From the NCBI RefSeq assembly GCF_008364765.1, contig NZ_VTUY01000004.1, positions 62,001 to 126,000 on the forward strand: a DNA stretch of 64,000 nt, read 5' to 3'. A program made the position numbers and the translations under genes. Every line of letters starts with the position of its first letter. Position 1 is the first letter of the stretch. The notes below the pieces were generated by a model. The model searched no databases. It was not told the DNA's origin and worked only from the letters and a program-made list of their open reading frames with translations. Positions 30,246-40,499 of the stretch are shown here, in pieces. This DNA comes from Bacillus sp. CH30_1T. Its GTDB lineage: Bacteria > Bacillota > Bacilli > Bacillales > Bacillaceae_B.

Positions 30246-32283
30246 TGAAGGACTAACGATCCAGGACATCAAGGGGATTGGTGAAGAAACAGCTGTACAG
30301 CTGAATGCAATGGGGATTTTTTCTGTTCTGGATTTGTTAGAATACCTGCCTTACAGGTACGAGGATTACAGGCTTCGAGACTTGGAAGAAGTGGCCCATG
30401 ATGAGCGTGTCACAGTGGAAGGGAAGGTCCATTCAGAACCTGCATTAATGTATTATGGGAGAAAAAAATCCCGTTTAACCCTGCGAATATTGGTTGGAAG
30501 AAATTTAGTCCAGGCCGTATTTTTTAATCAGCCGTATTTAAAGAAGAAAATAAACCTTCACGATACGGTGACGGTTACAGGGAAATGGGATAAGAACAGG
30601 CAAATCATAACGGTTCAATATTTTCAGTCTGGCCCCCATGGGAAACAGGGGGATTTTGAACCTGTTTATTCATTAAAAGGCTCAATAAAAAACAACACAC
30701 TTAGAAAATTCATTAAGAAGGCTTTTCAGGACTGCAGTTATTTGTTGACGGAGAACCTGCCTCATCATCTAATGGAGAAATATAAGCTGGCAAGTCGAAA
30801 TGATGCTCTTTACCATCTGCATTTTCCAGATTCCACCGAAGACATGAAGCAGGCAAGAAGACGATTTGTGTATGAAGAGTTCTTGTTGTTTCAACTGAAA
30901 ATGCAGGCGCTTAGAAAATTTGAAAGAGAACATTCGTCTGGAGTGCAACAGCATTATGATTTAGATAAGGTCAAAGAGTTTATTGACTCTTTGCCATTTC
31001 CTTTAACTGATGCACAAAAGCGCGTGGTAAATGAAATTTCAGCAGATATGAAGTCCCCTTATCGCATGAACCGCCTTTTACAGGGTGACGTTGGTTCCGG
31101 GAAGACTGTCGTGTCGGCAATTGCATTATACTCCAGTGTAACCGCAGGATATCAAGGGGCTTTAATGGTTCCTACAGAAATTCTGGCTGAACAGCACGCA
31201 AACTCTCTGAGTGAATTGTTGGAACCTGTGGGTCTTTCTGTAGCCCTGTTAACAAGTTCGGTAAAAGGAAAAAGAAGAAGGCTTTTATTAGAAAAATTAA
31301 AAGACGGAGAAATTGATATTCTTATTGGAACGCATGCACTTATTCAGGAGGATGTTCAATTTAAGCATCTGGGACTGGTTGTAACCGATGAACAACATCG
31401 CTTTGGGGTAAATCAAAGACGTGTACTCAGGGAAAAAGGGGAAAGTCCTGATGTATTATTTATGACAGCGACTCCGATTCCACGGACTCTAGCCATTACG
31501 GTGTTTGGTGAAATGGATGTAAGTATAATCGACCAAATGCCAGCAGGAAGAAAGGTGATTGAAACTTATTGGGCTAAAGCGGATATGCTACCAAGGGTGC
31601 TTTCGTTTATGGACAAGGAGTTGGATCAAGGCAGGCAGGCCTATGTGATATGTCCGCTGATTGAAGAGTCTGACAAACTGGATGTTCAAAATGCGATAGA
31701 TGTTTACAATCAATTGCTGCACTACTTTGAAGGACGTTACAACGTCGGCTTGATGCATGGAAGGCTTCACCCCGACGAAAAGGATGAAGTGATGAGGGAG
31801 TTTAGTACAAACCATCTACAAGTACTAGTATCCACCACGGTTGTCGAAGTTGGTGTGAATGTTCCGAACGCTACTTTCATGCTGATATATGATGCCGAGC
31901 GCTTTGGGTTGTCTCAACTTCATCAGTTAAGGGGAAGGGTTGGACGCGGTGAACATCAATCCTATTGCATTCTTCTTGCCGAACCGAAAACCGAAGTTGG
32001 AAAAGAACGAATGAAGATCATGACAGAAACCAATGATGGATTTGTTTTGAGTGAAAAAGATCTTGAACTAAGGGGTCCAGGGGATTTCTTTGGAAGAAAA
32101 CAGAGTGGGCTCCCTGAGTTTAAAGTGGCTGATATGGTGCATGACTATCGTGCGTTGGAAGTTGCGAGAGATGATGCTGCAGGCTTAATTCATTCCGATC
32201 ATTTTTGGAAGGATCCCGAATATGAACCGCTCAGGGAGTATTTATCCGGGGCGGGAATATTAGAGGGTGAAAAGCTAGACTAG
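30232..32283 (+). CDS. recG: ATP-dependent DNA helicase RecG
   Basis: Remodels stalled forks and recombination intermediates. The 683-residue protein has an N-terminal wedge/OB domain (about 1-165), Walker A GDVGSGKTVVSA near 285, the DEQH box VVTDEQHRFGV, MTATPIPRT, and the C-terminal RGRVGRG and ELRGPGDFFGRKQSG. It uses a GTG start inside sdaAA (14-nt overlap); the N-terminal DIKGIGEETAVQLNAMGI aligns with other RecG proteins. Ends before a terminator. Confidence 0.95.
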   Translation: MKTHNEGLTIQDIKGIGEETAVQLNAMGIFSVLDLLEYLPYRYEDYRLRDLEEVAHDERVTVEGKVHSEPALMYYGRKKSRLTLRILVGRNLVQAVFFNQPYLKKKINLHDTVTVTGKWDKNRQIITVQYFQSGPHGKQGDFEPVYSLKGSIKNNTLRKFIKKAFQDCSYLLTENLPHHLMEKYKLASRNDALYHLHFPDSTEDMKQARRRFVYEEFLLFQLKMQALRKFEREHSSGVQQHYDLDKVKEFIDSLPFPLTDAQKRVVNEISADMKSPYRMNRLLQGDVGSGKTVVSAIALYSSVTAGYQGALMVPTEILAEQHANSLSELLEPVGLSVALLTSSVKGKRRRLLLEKLKDGEIDILIGTHALIQEDVQFKHLGLVVTDEQHRFGVNQRRVLREKGESPDVLFMTATPIPRTLAITVFGEMDVSIIDQMPAGRKVIETYWAKADMLPRVLSFMDKELDQGRQAYVICPLIEESDKLDVQNAIDVYNQLLHYFEGRYNVGLMHGRLHPDEKDEVMREFSTNHLQVLVSTTVVEVGVNVPNATFMLIYDAERFGLSQLHQLRGRVGRGEHQSYCILLAEPKTEVGKERMKIMTETNDGFVLSEKDLELRGPGDFFGRKQSGLPEFKVADMVHDYRALEVARDDAAGLIHSDHFWKDPEYEPLREYLSGAGILEGEKLD

Positions 32284-32287
32284 ACAG

Positions 32288-32325
32288 GCAGATTGTGAGA
32301 TTATTTCTTGCAATCTGCTTTTTTT
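32288..32325 (+). terminator. Terminator after recG
   Basis: GCAGATTG/CAATCTGC stem around a 15-nt loop, then TTTTTTT. Confidence 0.85.
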
Positions 32326-32336
32326 GATTATATACT
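32308..32336 (+). promoter_or_regulatory. Candidate promoter of the fapR operon
   Basis: TTGCAA (32308-32313), 17 nt, TATACT (32331-32336). The -35 would fall within the recG terminator arm, and the FapR operator begins 4 nt after the -10, where the operator could block transcription start. Confidence 0.5.
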
Positions 32337-32340
32337 ACTA

Positions 32341-32357
32341 TTAGTACCTAGTACTAA
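32341..32357 (+). promoter_or_regulatory. FapR operator
   Basis: TTAGTACCTAGTACTAA is a near-perfect palindrome matching the known FapR box (TTAGTACCnnnTACTAA type). It lies just upstream of fapR, as in B. subtilis, so the operon is expected to be repressed by FapR and induced by malonyl-CoA. Confidence 0.9.
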
Positions 32358-32375
32358 TACTGGACGGTGTTGATA

Positions 32376-32957
32376 TTGAGACTTTCAAAGAAGGAAAGAC
32401 AAGGAAACCTTACAGACACGATAAAGGAAAATCCTTTCATAACAGATGAAGAATTAGCTGAACGTTTTCGAGTGAGTGTGCAGACAATCAGGTTGGATCG
32501 TATGGAATTATCAATCCCTGAACTTCGTGAACGGATTAAATATGTCGCAGAGAAATCATTTGAAGATGAAGTGAAATCATTACCTATTGAAGAGATTATT
32601 GGAGAAATTATTGATATAGAGTTAGATCAGAGTGCGATTTCTATTTTTGATGTGAAACACGAGCATGTTTTCGTACGAAATGGGATAGCGAGGGGGCATC
32701 ATTTATTTGCTCAAGCGAACTCTCTTGCCGTTGCCGTAATTAATGATGATCTAGCGTTAACAGCCAAGTCAACGATTCGATTTACCCGACCTGTAAAGGA
32801 AGGTGAGCGTGTTGTTGCGAAAGCGAAAGTGATACATATGAAAGATCAAAAGGATCGAACAACCGTAGAAGTTCAAAGTGTAGTCGGTGGCGAACTGGTT
32901 TTCACAGGTGAATTTGAGATGTATCGCTCTAAAAAATCTGCAAAGGATGAAGCATAG
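32376..32957 (+). CDS. fapR: Transcriptional repressor of fatty-acid and phospholipid synthesis, FapR
   Basis: Represses lipid-synthesis genes unless malonyl-CoA or malonyl-ACP binds. N-terminal helix-turn-helix (about 20-60: [21 protein letters not shown]), linker helix, then a C-terminal hot-dog ligand domain with the [20 protein letters not shown] block. I choose TTG at 32376 (193 residues), which follows GGACGGTG at normal spacing; a GTG 9 nt upstream is the alternative. The stop abuts the plsX ATG. Self-regulated through the box at 32341. Confidence 0.95.
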   Translation: MRLSKKERQGNLTDTIKENPFITDEELAERFRVSVQTIRLDRMELSIPELRERIKYVAEKSFEDEVKSLPIEEIIGEIIDIELDQSAISIFDVKHEHVFVRNGIARGHHLFAQANSLAVAVINDDLALTAKSTIRFTRPVKEGERVVAKAKVIHMKDQKDRTTVEVQSVVGGELVFTGEFEMYRSKKSAKDEA

Positions 32958-33947
32958 ATGAAGTTAGCCGTAGATGCAATGGGCGGAGATCATGCTCCTA
33001 AAGAAATAGTTCTTGGTGTAAAACGGGCATTAAGTGAATTTAATGATTTAGAAGTGATCTTATACGGAGATGAAAATCAAATCAAACAGTACATCACACC
33101 AGTTGATCGATTGACAATCGTTCACACGGATGAAGTGATCGAAGCGACAGACGAACCTGTAAGAGCCGTCAAACGCAAGAAGAATGCATCGATGGTTCTG
33201 ATGGCACAAGCGGTCAATAATGGAGAAGCGGATGCTTGTATTTCAGCGGGAAATACAGGTGCCCTTATGACAGCTGGATTGTTCATTGTAGGCAGAATTG
33301 ATGGAATTGAACGACCTGCCTTGGCACCTACGCTTCCAACATTGGATGGTAAGGGATTTCTCATGCTCGATTTAGGTGCAAATGTCGATGCCAAGCCTGA
33401 ACATCTCTTGCAATATGCCATCATGGGGAGCATATATGCCGAGAAAGTAAGAGGTATCAACAATCCTCGCGTAGGTTTATTAAACATCGGGACCGAAGAT
33501 AAAAAAGGGAACGAATTAACCAAGAGGACATTCCAATTATTGAAAGACGCTCCCATCCATTTTATTGGAAATATAGAGTCCAGGGATTTACTTGATGGTC
33601 CTGCAGATGTCGTCGTAACCGATGGTTTCACCGGGAATATGGTGTTGAAGACGATTGAGGGAACGGCTCTTTCTGTTTTCTCTATGCTTAAAAAGACGTT
33701 CACAGCGTCAACAAAAAATAAATTGGCTGCAGGATTAGTGAAAAATGATTTAAAGCAAATGAAAAATATGCTTGATTATACAGAGTATGGAGGCGCGGGC
33801 TTATTTGGTCTGAAGGCACCGGTGATTAAAGCCCATGGTTCCTCAAATGAAGTTGCCCTATATAATGCCATGAGACAAGCCAGGGAAATGGTGAAACACA
33901 ATGTCTCCAATACCATAAAAGATGCTATCAAGGGGAGTGAAGAATAA
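32958..33947 (+). CDS. plsX: Phosphate acyltransferase PlsX
   Basis: Makes acyl-phosphate from acyl-ACP, the first committed step to phosphatidic acid with PlsY. The 329-residue protein has the family start [20 protein letters not shown], and later [18 protein letters not shown] and [12 protein letters not shown]. The ATG is directly at the fapR stop. Also receives acyl-phosphate from the fatty acid kinase (fakA lies upstream in this window). Confidence 0.96.
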   Translation: MKLAVDAMGGDHAPKEIVLGVKRALSEFNDLEVILYGDENQIKQYITPVDRLTIVHTDEVIEATDEPVRAVKRKKNASMVLMAQAVNNGEADACISAGNTGALMTAGLFIVGRIDGIERPALAPTLPTLDGKGFLMLDLGANVDAKPEHLLQYAIMGSIYAEKVRGINNPRVGLLNIGTEDKKGNELTKRTFQLLKDAPIHFIGNIESRDLLDGPADVVVTDGFTGNMVLKTIEGTALSVFSMLKKTFTASTKNKLAAGLVKNDLKQMKNMLDYTEYGGAGLFGLKAPVIKAHGSSNEVALYNAMRQAREMVKHNVSNTIKDAIKGSEE

Positions 33948-33948
33948 C

Positions 33949-34893
33949 ATGAGTAAAATTGCGTTCGTTTTTCCCGGACAAGGTTCTCAAACTGTTGGGA
34001 TGGGAAAAGAATTAGCTGACAAATACCCTGAAGTACAATCGTATTTCACTAAAGCGGATGAAAGATTGGAATCAGAATTAACAAGTGTTATATTTGATGG
34101 ACCGCAAGAAGAGCTTACTCAAACGACAAATGCTCAGCCAGCTTTATTAACAACGAGCATCGCGATTCTAGATCGTTTAAGAACAGAAGGTATTACAGCA
34201 GATTATACGGCCGGACATAGCTTAGGTGAATATTCCGCCCTGGTTGCTGCGGGTGCCCTCCGCTTTGAAGATGCGGTGTATGCCGTTCGTAAGAGAGGGG
34301 AATTCATGGAAGAAGCGGTTCCAAGTGGAGAAGGCACGATGGCTGCTGTTCTGGGTATGGCAAGAGAGCCACTAAAAGAGATTACCGATCTTGTAACTGA
34401 AGAGGGACATCCAATAGGGCTGGCAAACTTAAATTGTCCTGGTCAAATTGTGATTTCAGGTACGGTGAAAGGAGTGGAACTTGCTTCAGAGAAAGCCAAA
34501 GATGCTGGAGCGAAGAGGGTCATTCCACTTCAAGTGAGTGGTCCATTCCATTCTCAGTTAATGAAACCAGCTGCAGATCAGTTTGTTTCAATTTTGGATT
34601 CAATTACGATTGAAGATGCAGCTGTACCGGTCATTGCAAATGTGACGGCAGAACCGGTAACCAATCGCGAAGAAATCAAGCGATTATTAATCGAACAATT
34701 ATACTCACCAGTGCTATGGGAAGATTCTGTTGAGAAATTGCTTGAATTAGGTGTGGATACGTTCATTGAAGTTGGACCTGGTAAAGTACTTTCAGGTTTA
34801 GTGAAGAAAGTGAATAGACGGGTGAAAACGTATGCTGTTCAAGATGAAGCATCTTTGGAGCAAACCATCCAAGCGTTAAAGGAGGAAGCATAA
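33949..34893 (+). CDS. fabD: Malonyl-CoA:ACP transacylase
   Basis: Transfers malonyl from CoA to ACP. The 314-residue protein has the FPGQGSQ start, the nucleophile Ser91 in GHSLGEYSA, and the catalytic His in SGPFHSQLM. I start at the ATG 1 nt after the plsX stop, with AAGGGGAGTGA upstream; an earlier in-frame start inside plsX is unlikely. The stop abuts the fabG ATG. Confidence 0.96.
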   Translation: MSKIAFVFPGQGSQTVGMGKELADKYPEVQSYFTKADERLESELTSVIFDGPQEELTQTTNAQPALLTTSIAILDRLRTEGITADYTAGHSLGEYSALVAAGALRFEDAVYAVRKRGEFMEEAVPSGEGTMAAVLGMAREPLKEITDLVTEEGHPIGLANLNCPGQIVISGTVKGVELASEKAKDAGAKRVIPLQVSGPFHSQLMKPAADQFVSILDSITIEDAAVPVIANVTAEPVTNREEIKRLLIEQLYSPVLWEDSVEKLLELGVDTFIEVGPGKVLSGLVKKVNRRVKTYAVQDEASLEQTIQALKEEA

Positions 34894-35637
34894 ATGAATT
34901 TAGAAGGTAAAGTTGCCCTTGTAACGGGAGCATCCCGGGGAATCGGAAGGGAGATTGCTCTTGAGCTTGCACGTGAAGGATGTAATGTAGCCGTCAACTA
35001 TTCTGGTAGTGAAGCGAAGGCTAATGAAGTCGTCGATGAGATTAAAGGTTTAGGCCGCGAAGCCATTGCCGTACAATGTAATGTATCAGATAGTGATGCT
35101 GTTCAGGCTATGGTGAAGGAAACGATTGGCCAATTCGGTTCAGTGGATATTCTTGTTAATAATGCTGGAATCACGAAGGATAATTTATTAATGAGAATGA
35201 AAGAAGCAGAATGGGATGATGTCATCAACATCAATCTTAAAGGCGTTTTCCTTTGCACCAAGGCTGTTACACGCCAAATGATGAAGCAAAGAAGCGGCCG
35301 AATCATCAATATTTCTTCAATTGTCGGTGTAAGTGGAAACCCTGGACAAGCAAACTATGTGGCGGCTAAATCTGGTGTGATCGGATTAACAAAAACAACA
35401 GCCAGAGAATTGGCACCCCGAGGTATCACGGTAAATGCAATCGCTCCGGGTTTCATTTCCACGGATATGACGGATCAGCTTCCGGAAGATGTACGTAATG
35501 AAATGTTAAAGCAAATCCCTTTAAGCCGCTTTGGAGATCCTCAGGATATTGCGAAGGTGGTAACGTTCGTTGCATCTGAATCTGCTTCTTATATGACAGG
35601 GCAAACTCTTCATATCGATGGTGGAATGGTCATGTAA
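34894..35637 (+). CDS. fabG: 3-oxoacyl-[ACP] reductase
   Basis: NADPH-dependent reduction step of fatty acid elongation. The 247-residue short-chain dehydrogenase has the cofactor motif TGASRGIG (11-18), NNAG (89-92), and the catalytic Ser near 142 with Tyr155 and Lys159 (NYVAAKSG). The ATG abuts the fabD stop. Followed by acpP under a likely extra promoter. Confidence 0.96.
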   Translation: MNLEGKVALVTGASRGIGREIALELAREGCNVAVNYSGSEAKANEVVDEIKGLGREAIAVQCNVSDSDAVQAMVKETIGQFGSVDILVNNAGITKDNLLMRMKEAEWDDVININLKGVFLCTKAVTRQMMKQRSGRIINISSIVGVSGNPGQANYVAAKSGVIGLTKTTARELAPRGITVNAIAPGFISTDMTDQLPEDVRNEMLKQIPLSRFGDPQDIAKVVTFVASESASYMTGQTLHIDGGMVM

Positions 35638-35679
35638 CGGCAAAAAATAATAATTTATAAATTGTTTTCGTGGATACTC

Positions 35680-35708
35680 TTTTCATTAGAGGTCAAAATG
35701 TCTATAAT
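35680..35708 (+). promoter_or_regulatory. Candidate sigma-A promoter of acpP
   Basis: TTTTCA (35680-35685), 17 nt, TATAAT (35703-35708), 21 nt before the acpP ATG. An own promoter would fit the high demand for ACP. Confidence 0.6.
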
Positions 35709-35729
35709 ACTTGAGGGGAGGTGACAAAA

Positions 35730-35963
35730 ATGGCAGAAGTATTAGATCGTGTAACAAAAATTATCGTAGATCGTCTAGGTGTAGATGAATCTCAAGTAAC
35801 TCTTGAAGCTTCTTTCAAAGAAGATCTAGGAGCTGACTCCCTTGATGTAGTTGAGCTGGTTATGGAACTTGAAGATGAATTTGACATGGAAATCTCTGAC
35901 GATGATGCTGAAAAAATCGGCACAGTAGGTGATGCTGTGAACTACATAAAAGCAAAAGCTTAA
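35730..35963 (+). CDS. acpP: Acyl carrier protein
   Basis: Carries growing acyl chains on a phosphopantetheine arm attached to Ser37 in the motif [18 protein letters not shown]. 77 residues, very acidic, helical. The frame has an upstream start, but the ATG after GGGGAGGTGAC gives the standard length. A strong terminator lies after it. Confidence 0.97.
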   Translation: MAEVLDRVTKIIVDRLGVDESQVTLEASFKEDLGADSLDVVELVMELEDEFDMEISDDDAEKIGTVGDAVNYIKAKA

Positions 35964-36020
35964 TCGTTAGATTGAATTAAAAGAGAAGCACATGCTGATC
36001 TTACATTCAAAACCATTTGA

Positions 36021-36055
36021 AACTTGGTAGAGGTCTCACCTCTACCAAGTTTATT
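36021..36055 (+). terminator. Terminator after acpP
   Basis: A perfect 13-bp stem AACTTGGTAGAGG/CCTCTACCAAGTT with the loop TCTCA; the tail TTATTTGTG is only partly T-rich. Confidence 0.75.
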
Positions 36056-36156
36056 TGTGTTCTGAGATGCGCAAGAAACTTTTGCGTAATTGCTTTTTTT
36101 AGCATAAACTTGATAAGTAGAAAAAAGAGAACATATAGAGCAAGGTGGAGTGCCTT

Positions 36157-36903
36157 ATGCGGAAGCAAAGTAGAAACAAAGGAATATCCAGACATAAAAA
36201 TGATAGTAAGTTTAAAACGTTTCAAGATGAAATCGGAATTCAATTTAATGATGAAAAACTACTTAAACAAGCTTTTACTCATTCATCCTATGTGAATGAG
36301 CATCGTCGTAAACCTTATGAAGACAACGAACGCTTAGAATTTCTTGGTGATGCCGTTTTGGAATTAACGGTTTCTCAATTTTTATTCAAGAAGTATCCAA
36401 TGATGAGTGAGGGTGAACTTACGAAATTAAGGGCAGCCATAGTATGTGAGCCATCCCTGGTTAAGTTCTCGATTGAAATGAATTTCGGTGAACTCATCTT
36501 ACTTGGTAAAGGTGAAGAAATGACAGGCGGTCGGGAAAGACCAGCATTACTCGCAGATGTCTTCGAGGCGTTTATCGGAGCGGTATATTTGGATCAAGGG
36601 TTAGAAACAGTGATTTCAATCCTTGAAAAAGTCGTCTATCCAAAAATTAACGTCGGTGCTTTTTCTCATGTGATGGATTATAAGAGTCAGTTACAAGAAC
36701 TGGTCCAACGAGGCAGTGCAGGGATGATTGAATACAGCATCCTTGAAGAAAGCGGGCCTGCCCATAACCGGCAGTTTATTTCCCGGGTCAGTTTAAATAA
36801 TGAAGAATTAGGCATTGGAAAAGGCCGATCTAAAAAGGAAGCTGAACAACAAGCCGCACAGAAGGCTCTTGAGAAGCTAAAACAAAAGCTAGACGCTAAA
36901 TAG
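36157..36903 (+). CDS. rnc: Ribonuclease III
   Basis: Cleaves double-stranded RNA in rRNA processing and 4.5S/scRNA maturation. The 248-residue protein has the nuclease signature [14 protein letters not shown] (about 60-73), [13 protein letters not shown] with the second acidic cluster, and a C-terminal double-stranded-RNA-binding domain (about 180-245; [16 protein letters not shown]). I use the ATG after AAGGTGGAG; a GTG 12 nt upstream overlaps that site. Leads into smc and ftsY, as in B. subtilis. Confidence 0.95.
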   Translation: MRKQSRNKGISRHKNDSKFKTFQDEIGIQFNDEKLLKQAFTHSSYVNEHRRKPYEDNERLEFLGDAVLELTVSQFLFKKYPMMSEGELTKLRAAIVCEPSLVKFSIEMNFGELILLGKGEEMTGGRERPALLADVFEAFIGAVYLDQGLETVISILEKVVYPKINVGAFSHVMDYKSQLQELVQRGSAGMIEYSILEESGPAHNRQFISRVSLNNEELGIGKGRSKKEAEQQAAQKALEKLKQKLDAK

Positions 36904-36914
36904 GGGGAAAGAAG

Positions 36915-39900
36915 ATGTTCCTCAAACAACTAGAAGTAATGGGGTTTAAATCTTTTGCAGAAAGAATATCCGTGGAGTTTGTCCCGGGTGTTACAGCTGT
37001 TGTAGGACCAAACGGCAGTGGAAAAAGCAATATTATAGACGCGATTCGCTGGGTACTGGGTGAGCAATCAGCGAAAAGTCTGCGCGGATCAAAAATGGAA
37101 GATGTTATATTTGCCGGGAGTGATTCAAGGAAAGCCCTTAACATAGCAGAGGTAACCCTTGTCTTGGATAATGAAGACGGTACCCTTCCAATCGATTACA
37201 GTGAAATCAGTGTTACAAGACGAGTGTATCGCTCTGGAGAAAGTGAGTATTTACTTAATAAGCAACCTTGTCGATTGAAAGACATCATTGAATTGTTTAT
37301 GGATTCAGGTTTAGGGAAAGAAGCGTTCTCCATTATCAGTCAGGGGAAAGTGGAGGAAATTCTAAATAGTAAGCCTGAAGAACGTAGAACCATTTTTGAA
37401 GAGGCAGCCGGGGTTTTGAAGTATAAAACACGGAAGAAAAAGGCGGAGAATAAGTTATTCGAAACACAGGAAAATCTTAATCGTGTGAATGACATTCTTC
37501 ATGAGTTAGAAGGGCAGGTAGAACCCCTTAAAATTCAAGCTTCGATGGCACGTGATTATTTGGAGAAAAAAGAAGAGCTGGAGAAGTTCGAGGTCGCATT
37601 GACGGTCTATGATATTGAGGATTTACATAAGCAGTGGGAAAAGCTAAGTGAAGAATTTGAACATCATGGAAAAGAAGAACTGGCACTTTCCACGCGTATA
37701 CAAAAGAAAGAAGCCGTTCTGACCCAGACCCGTGATAAAATTGCCGCTCTTGATGAGTCGATTTCAAATCTTCAAGAAGTGCTCCTGGCTACGAGTGAAG
37801 AATTGGAGAAACTTGAGGGTAGGAAGCAAGTATTAGTGGAACGGAAGAAAAATTCGTCTTCCAATGAAGCTCAATTAAAACAATCGATAGAAGAAGCAGA
37901 GGAACAAATTCAACAACTGACTTCTGAAAAAGAAAAAGCAGAAATGGAATTCAAGTCTATCGATTCAGACGTTAAGGAACTAAAAGAGCTGCTCATAACG
38001 AAACAGAATCAATTTAAGCATTACAATGAAAATATTGAAGATGTAATTGAATCTTTCAAAAGTGATTACATTGAAAAGCTGAATCAGCAGGCGTCAGCCA
38101 AAAATGAAATTCAGTACCTTGAGCAGCAGCTGGAGCAGCAATCCAATCGAAGCGGCCGATTAGAAGCAGAAAATGAAAAGTATGTGATTCAACGTGATGA
38201 ATTGCATCTGAGTCATAAAGAACTTTCGAAAAAGCTGCAGGAGCAAAAAGAGGTAATCGATGAGCACATATTCTTCTATCGTGAGGAACAGCAAAAGCTT
38301 GAATCGGTAAAGGCAAAATATGAAAAGCAAGAAAAAACCCTATATCAAGCTTTCCAATTCCTGCAACAGGCGAAATCCCGGAAAGAAATGCTCGAGGAAA
38401 TGGAAGACGACTATACAGGTTTCTTCCAGGGGGTGAAAGAAGTCCTTAAGGAACGAGACGGAAAGTTAACTGGGGTTCAAGGAGCGGTTGCGGAACTGAT
38501 AACCGTACCTAAATCATATGAAACGGCTATGGAGACAGCTCTGGCAGCCTCCATGCAGCATATCGTAGTTGATACAGAAGAAGATGGCCGAAAAGCCATT
38601 GCTTTCTTAAAGAAAAACCAATACGGCCGTGCTACTTTCTTACCGATGAACGTGATCAAAGGGAAATCGATACCTGATAGTCAAAAAAATATGCTGAAGG
38701 GTCATTCTTCCTTTATAGGAGTTGGAACCGATCTCCTGAATTATGATCACCGCTTCCAAATGGTGATTTCGAACCTGGTTGGAAATGTGATCATCACGAA
38801 GGATTTAAAGGGAGCAAATGAAATCGCTAAGCTTATACAATATCGCTACCGTCTAGTTACCCTGGACGGAGATGTGGTGAATCCCGGTGGGTCCATGTCC
38901 GGTGGTACCGTGAAGCAGAAGAAAAATTCGCTTCTATCCAGAAAAGGTGAGCTTGAAGAAATGAAAGAAAAGCTGGCAACGATGGAAAGCCAGACTGAAA
39001 AGCTTCAATCTCAAGTGAAATCACTGAAAGAAGAAAGCAGCTTCAGAGAGAAGAAGCTAGAAGAAATGAGAGTGAAAGGAGAGCATTTGCGACTCAAAGA
39101 GCAAGAGCTTCTTTCCCAACTTCGTGAAAATGAATTATCCCAGCAGAATCTGGATGAAAGGCTTTCGCTATATGATTTGGAGAAAAAAGACTTTACGTCG
39201 GTTAAAGAGAAGCATGATTCCAGAACGAAAGAATTAAGAGCGTCTCTGGATGAAATAGGAGAAGATATTAGAAGGCTCGATCAAAAGATTAGCGAGCTTA
39301 CTCTCCAAAAGAATAGTGAACGAACGTCCAAGGATGCTTTATTGAATGAAATCAGTGATATAAAAGCAAACCTGGCCGCACGAAACGAGCAATTGGTTAA
39401 CGGTCGCAATCAATTAATTCGTCTGCAGGAAACGATTGTTGATACAAACAAGCGAAAGGCGACTTTACAAGATGATTTGGAGTGGCTGCAAACTCAAATG
39501 AAGGATAATTTTTCAGGAGAAGAGCAGATTGGGAAGAAGGCTGAAGAGTGTTCGGTTCAAAAATCAGAAACTTCAAATTTGATTTCTATACGACGGGAAG
39601 AGCGCTTAAATCTTCAACATGCGGTTGAAGACGAGGAGCTCGAGTTGAAAGAATTAAAGCGTCAGCACAAAGGGTTGGTAGGAGCTTTAAGGGACGAGGA
39701 AGTGAAAATCAATCGTCTGGATGTTGAACTGGAAAATCGACTTGATCATTTACGTGATGAGTATATGCTTTCGTTTGAAGCGGCTAAGTCAGACTACCCC
39801 TTAACGATTGAGGTCGAAGAAGCGAGAAAGAAAGTGAAACTTGTGAAATTGGCCTTGGAAGAACTGGGAACCGTTAATCTCGGTGCCATCGATGAATATG

Positions 39901-40481
39901 AAAGAGTGAAGGAAAGATACGAATTTTTAGTAGAGCAGAAGAATGATCTGACGGAAGCTAAGGACACTCTTTACCTGGTCATCAATGAGATGGACACAGA
40001 AATGATCAAACGCTTTGACCAAATCTTCACGGCGATTCAAGTTGAATTTGAAGGGGTATTTAGAGCATTGTTTGGAGGGGGAAGAGCGCAGTTGAAACTG
40101 ACAGACCCATCTGATCTCCTTCATACGGGGGTTGATATAGTAGCTCAGCCTCCAGGGAAGAAGCTGCAGAACCTTGGGCTGATGTCCGGTGGAGAACGAG
40201 CCCTAACGGCCATTGCCCTGCTATTTTCAATCCTTAAGATCAGGCCTGTACCATTCTGTATACTGGATGAGGTAGAGGCAGCTCTTGATGAAGCAAATGT
40301 ACAGAGGTTCAGTCAATATTTAAAGAAATTCAGTGACGAAACACAATTCATCGTCATTACCCATCGTAAAGGAACAATGGAAGAAGCACACGTGCTGTAC
40401 GGTGTAACGATGCAGGAATCCGGTGTGTCCAAATTAGTATCAGTCAGACTGCAAGAAACAAAGGAATTGTTAGAAACTTAA
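36915..40481 (+). CDS. smc: Chromosome partition protein Smc
   Basis: SMC-family ATPase that organises and helps segregate the chromosome with ScpA/ScpB. 1188 residues: Walker A GPNGSGKSN at 31-39, coiled coil to about 500, a hinge (about 505-670, ending GGSMSGGTVKQ), returning coiled coil, then ABC signature LMSGGERALTAIALL near 1090 and Walker B FCILDEVEAALDEAN near 1115. ATG after AGGGGGAAAG. Full length with no break. Confidence 0.97.
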   Translation: MFLKQLEVMGFKSFAERISVEFVPGVTAVVGPNGSGKSNIIDAIRWVLGEQSAKSLRGSKMEDVIFAGSDSRKALNIAEVTLVLDNEDGTLPIDYSEISVTRRVYRSGESEYLLNKQPCRLKDIIELFMDSGLGKEAFSIISQGKVEEILNSKPEERRTIFEEAAGVLKYKTRKKKAENKLFETQENLNRVNDILHELEGQVEPLKIQASMARDYLEKKEELEKFEVALTVYDIEDLHKQWEKLSEEFEHHGKEELALSTRIQKKEAVLTQTRDKIAALDESISNLQEVLLATSEELEKLEGRKQVLVERKKNSSSNEAQLKQSIEEAEEQIQQLTSEKEKAEMEFKSIDSDVKELKELLITKQNQFKHYNENIEDVIESFKSDYIEKLNQQASAKNEIQYLEQQLEQQSNRSGRLEAENEKYVIQRDELHLSHKELSKKLQEQKEVIDEHIFFYREEQQKLESVKAKYEKQEKTLYQAFQFLQQAKSRKEMLEEMEDDYTGFFQGVKEVLKERDGKLTGVQGAVAELITVPKSYETAMETALAASMQHIVVDTEEDGRKAIAFLKKNQYGRATFLPMNVIKGKSIPDSQKNMLKGHSSFIGVGTDLLNYDHRFQMVISNLVGNVIITKDLKGANEIAKLIQYRYRLVTLDGDVVNPGGSMSGGTVKQKKNSLLSRKGELEEMKEKLATMESQTEKLQSQVKSLKEESSFREKKLEEMRVKGEHLRLKEQELLSQLRENELSQQNLDERLSLYDLEKKDFTSVKEKHDSRTKELRASLDEIGEDIRRLDQKISELTLQKNSERTSKDALLNEISDIKANLAARNEQLVNGRNQLIRLQETIVDTNKRKATLQDDLEWLQTQMKDNFSGEEQIGKKAEECSVQKSETSNLISIRREERLNLQHAVEDEELELKELKRQHKGLVGALRDEEVKINRLDVELENRLDHLRDEYMLSFEAAKSDYPLTIEVEEARKKVKLVKLALEELGTVNLGAIDEYERVKERYEFLVEQKNDLTEAKDTLYLVINEMDTEMIKRFDQIFTAIQVEFEGVFRALFGGGRAQLKLTDPSDLLHTGVDIVAQPPGKKLQNLGLMSGGERALTAIALLFSILKIRPVPFCILDEVEAALDEANVQRFSQYLKKFSDETQFIVITHRKGTMEEAHVLYGVTMQESGVSKLVSVRLQETKELLET

Positions 40482-40499
40482 TGAGTGGGGTGTGAAAGG

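Noticed and set aside
33122-33703. 193-codon minus-strand frame inside plsX
   Set aside because: Antisense shadow of a conserved gene; no ribosome binding site or known domain.
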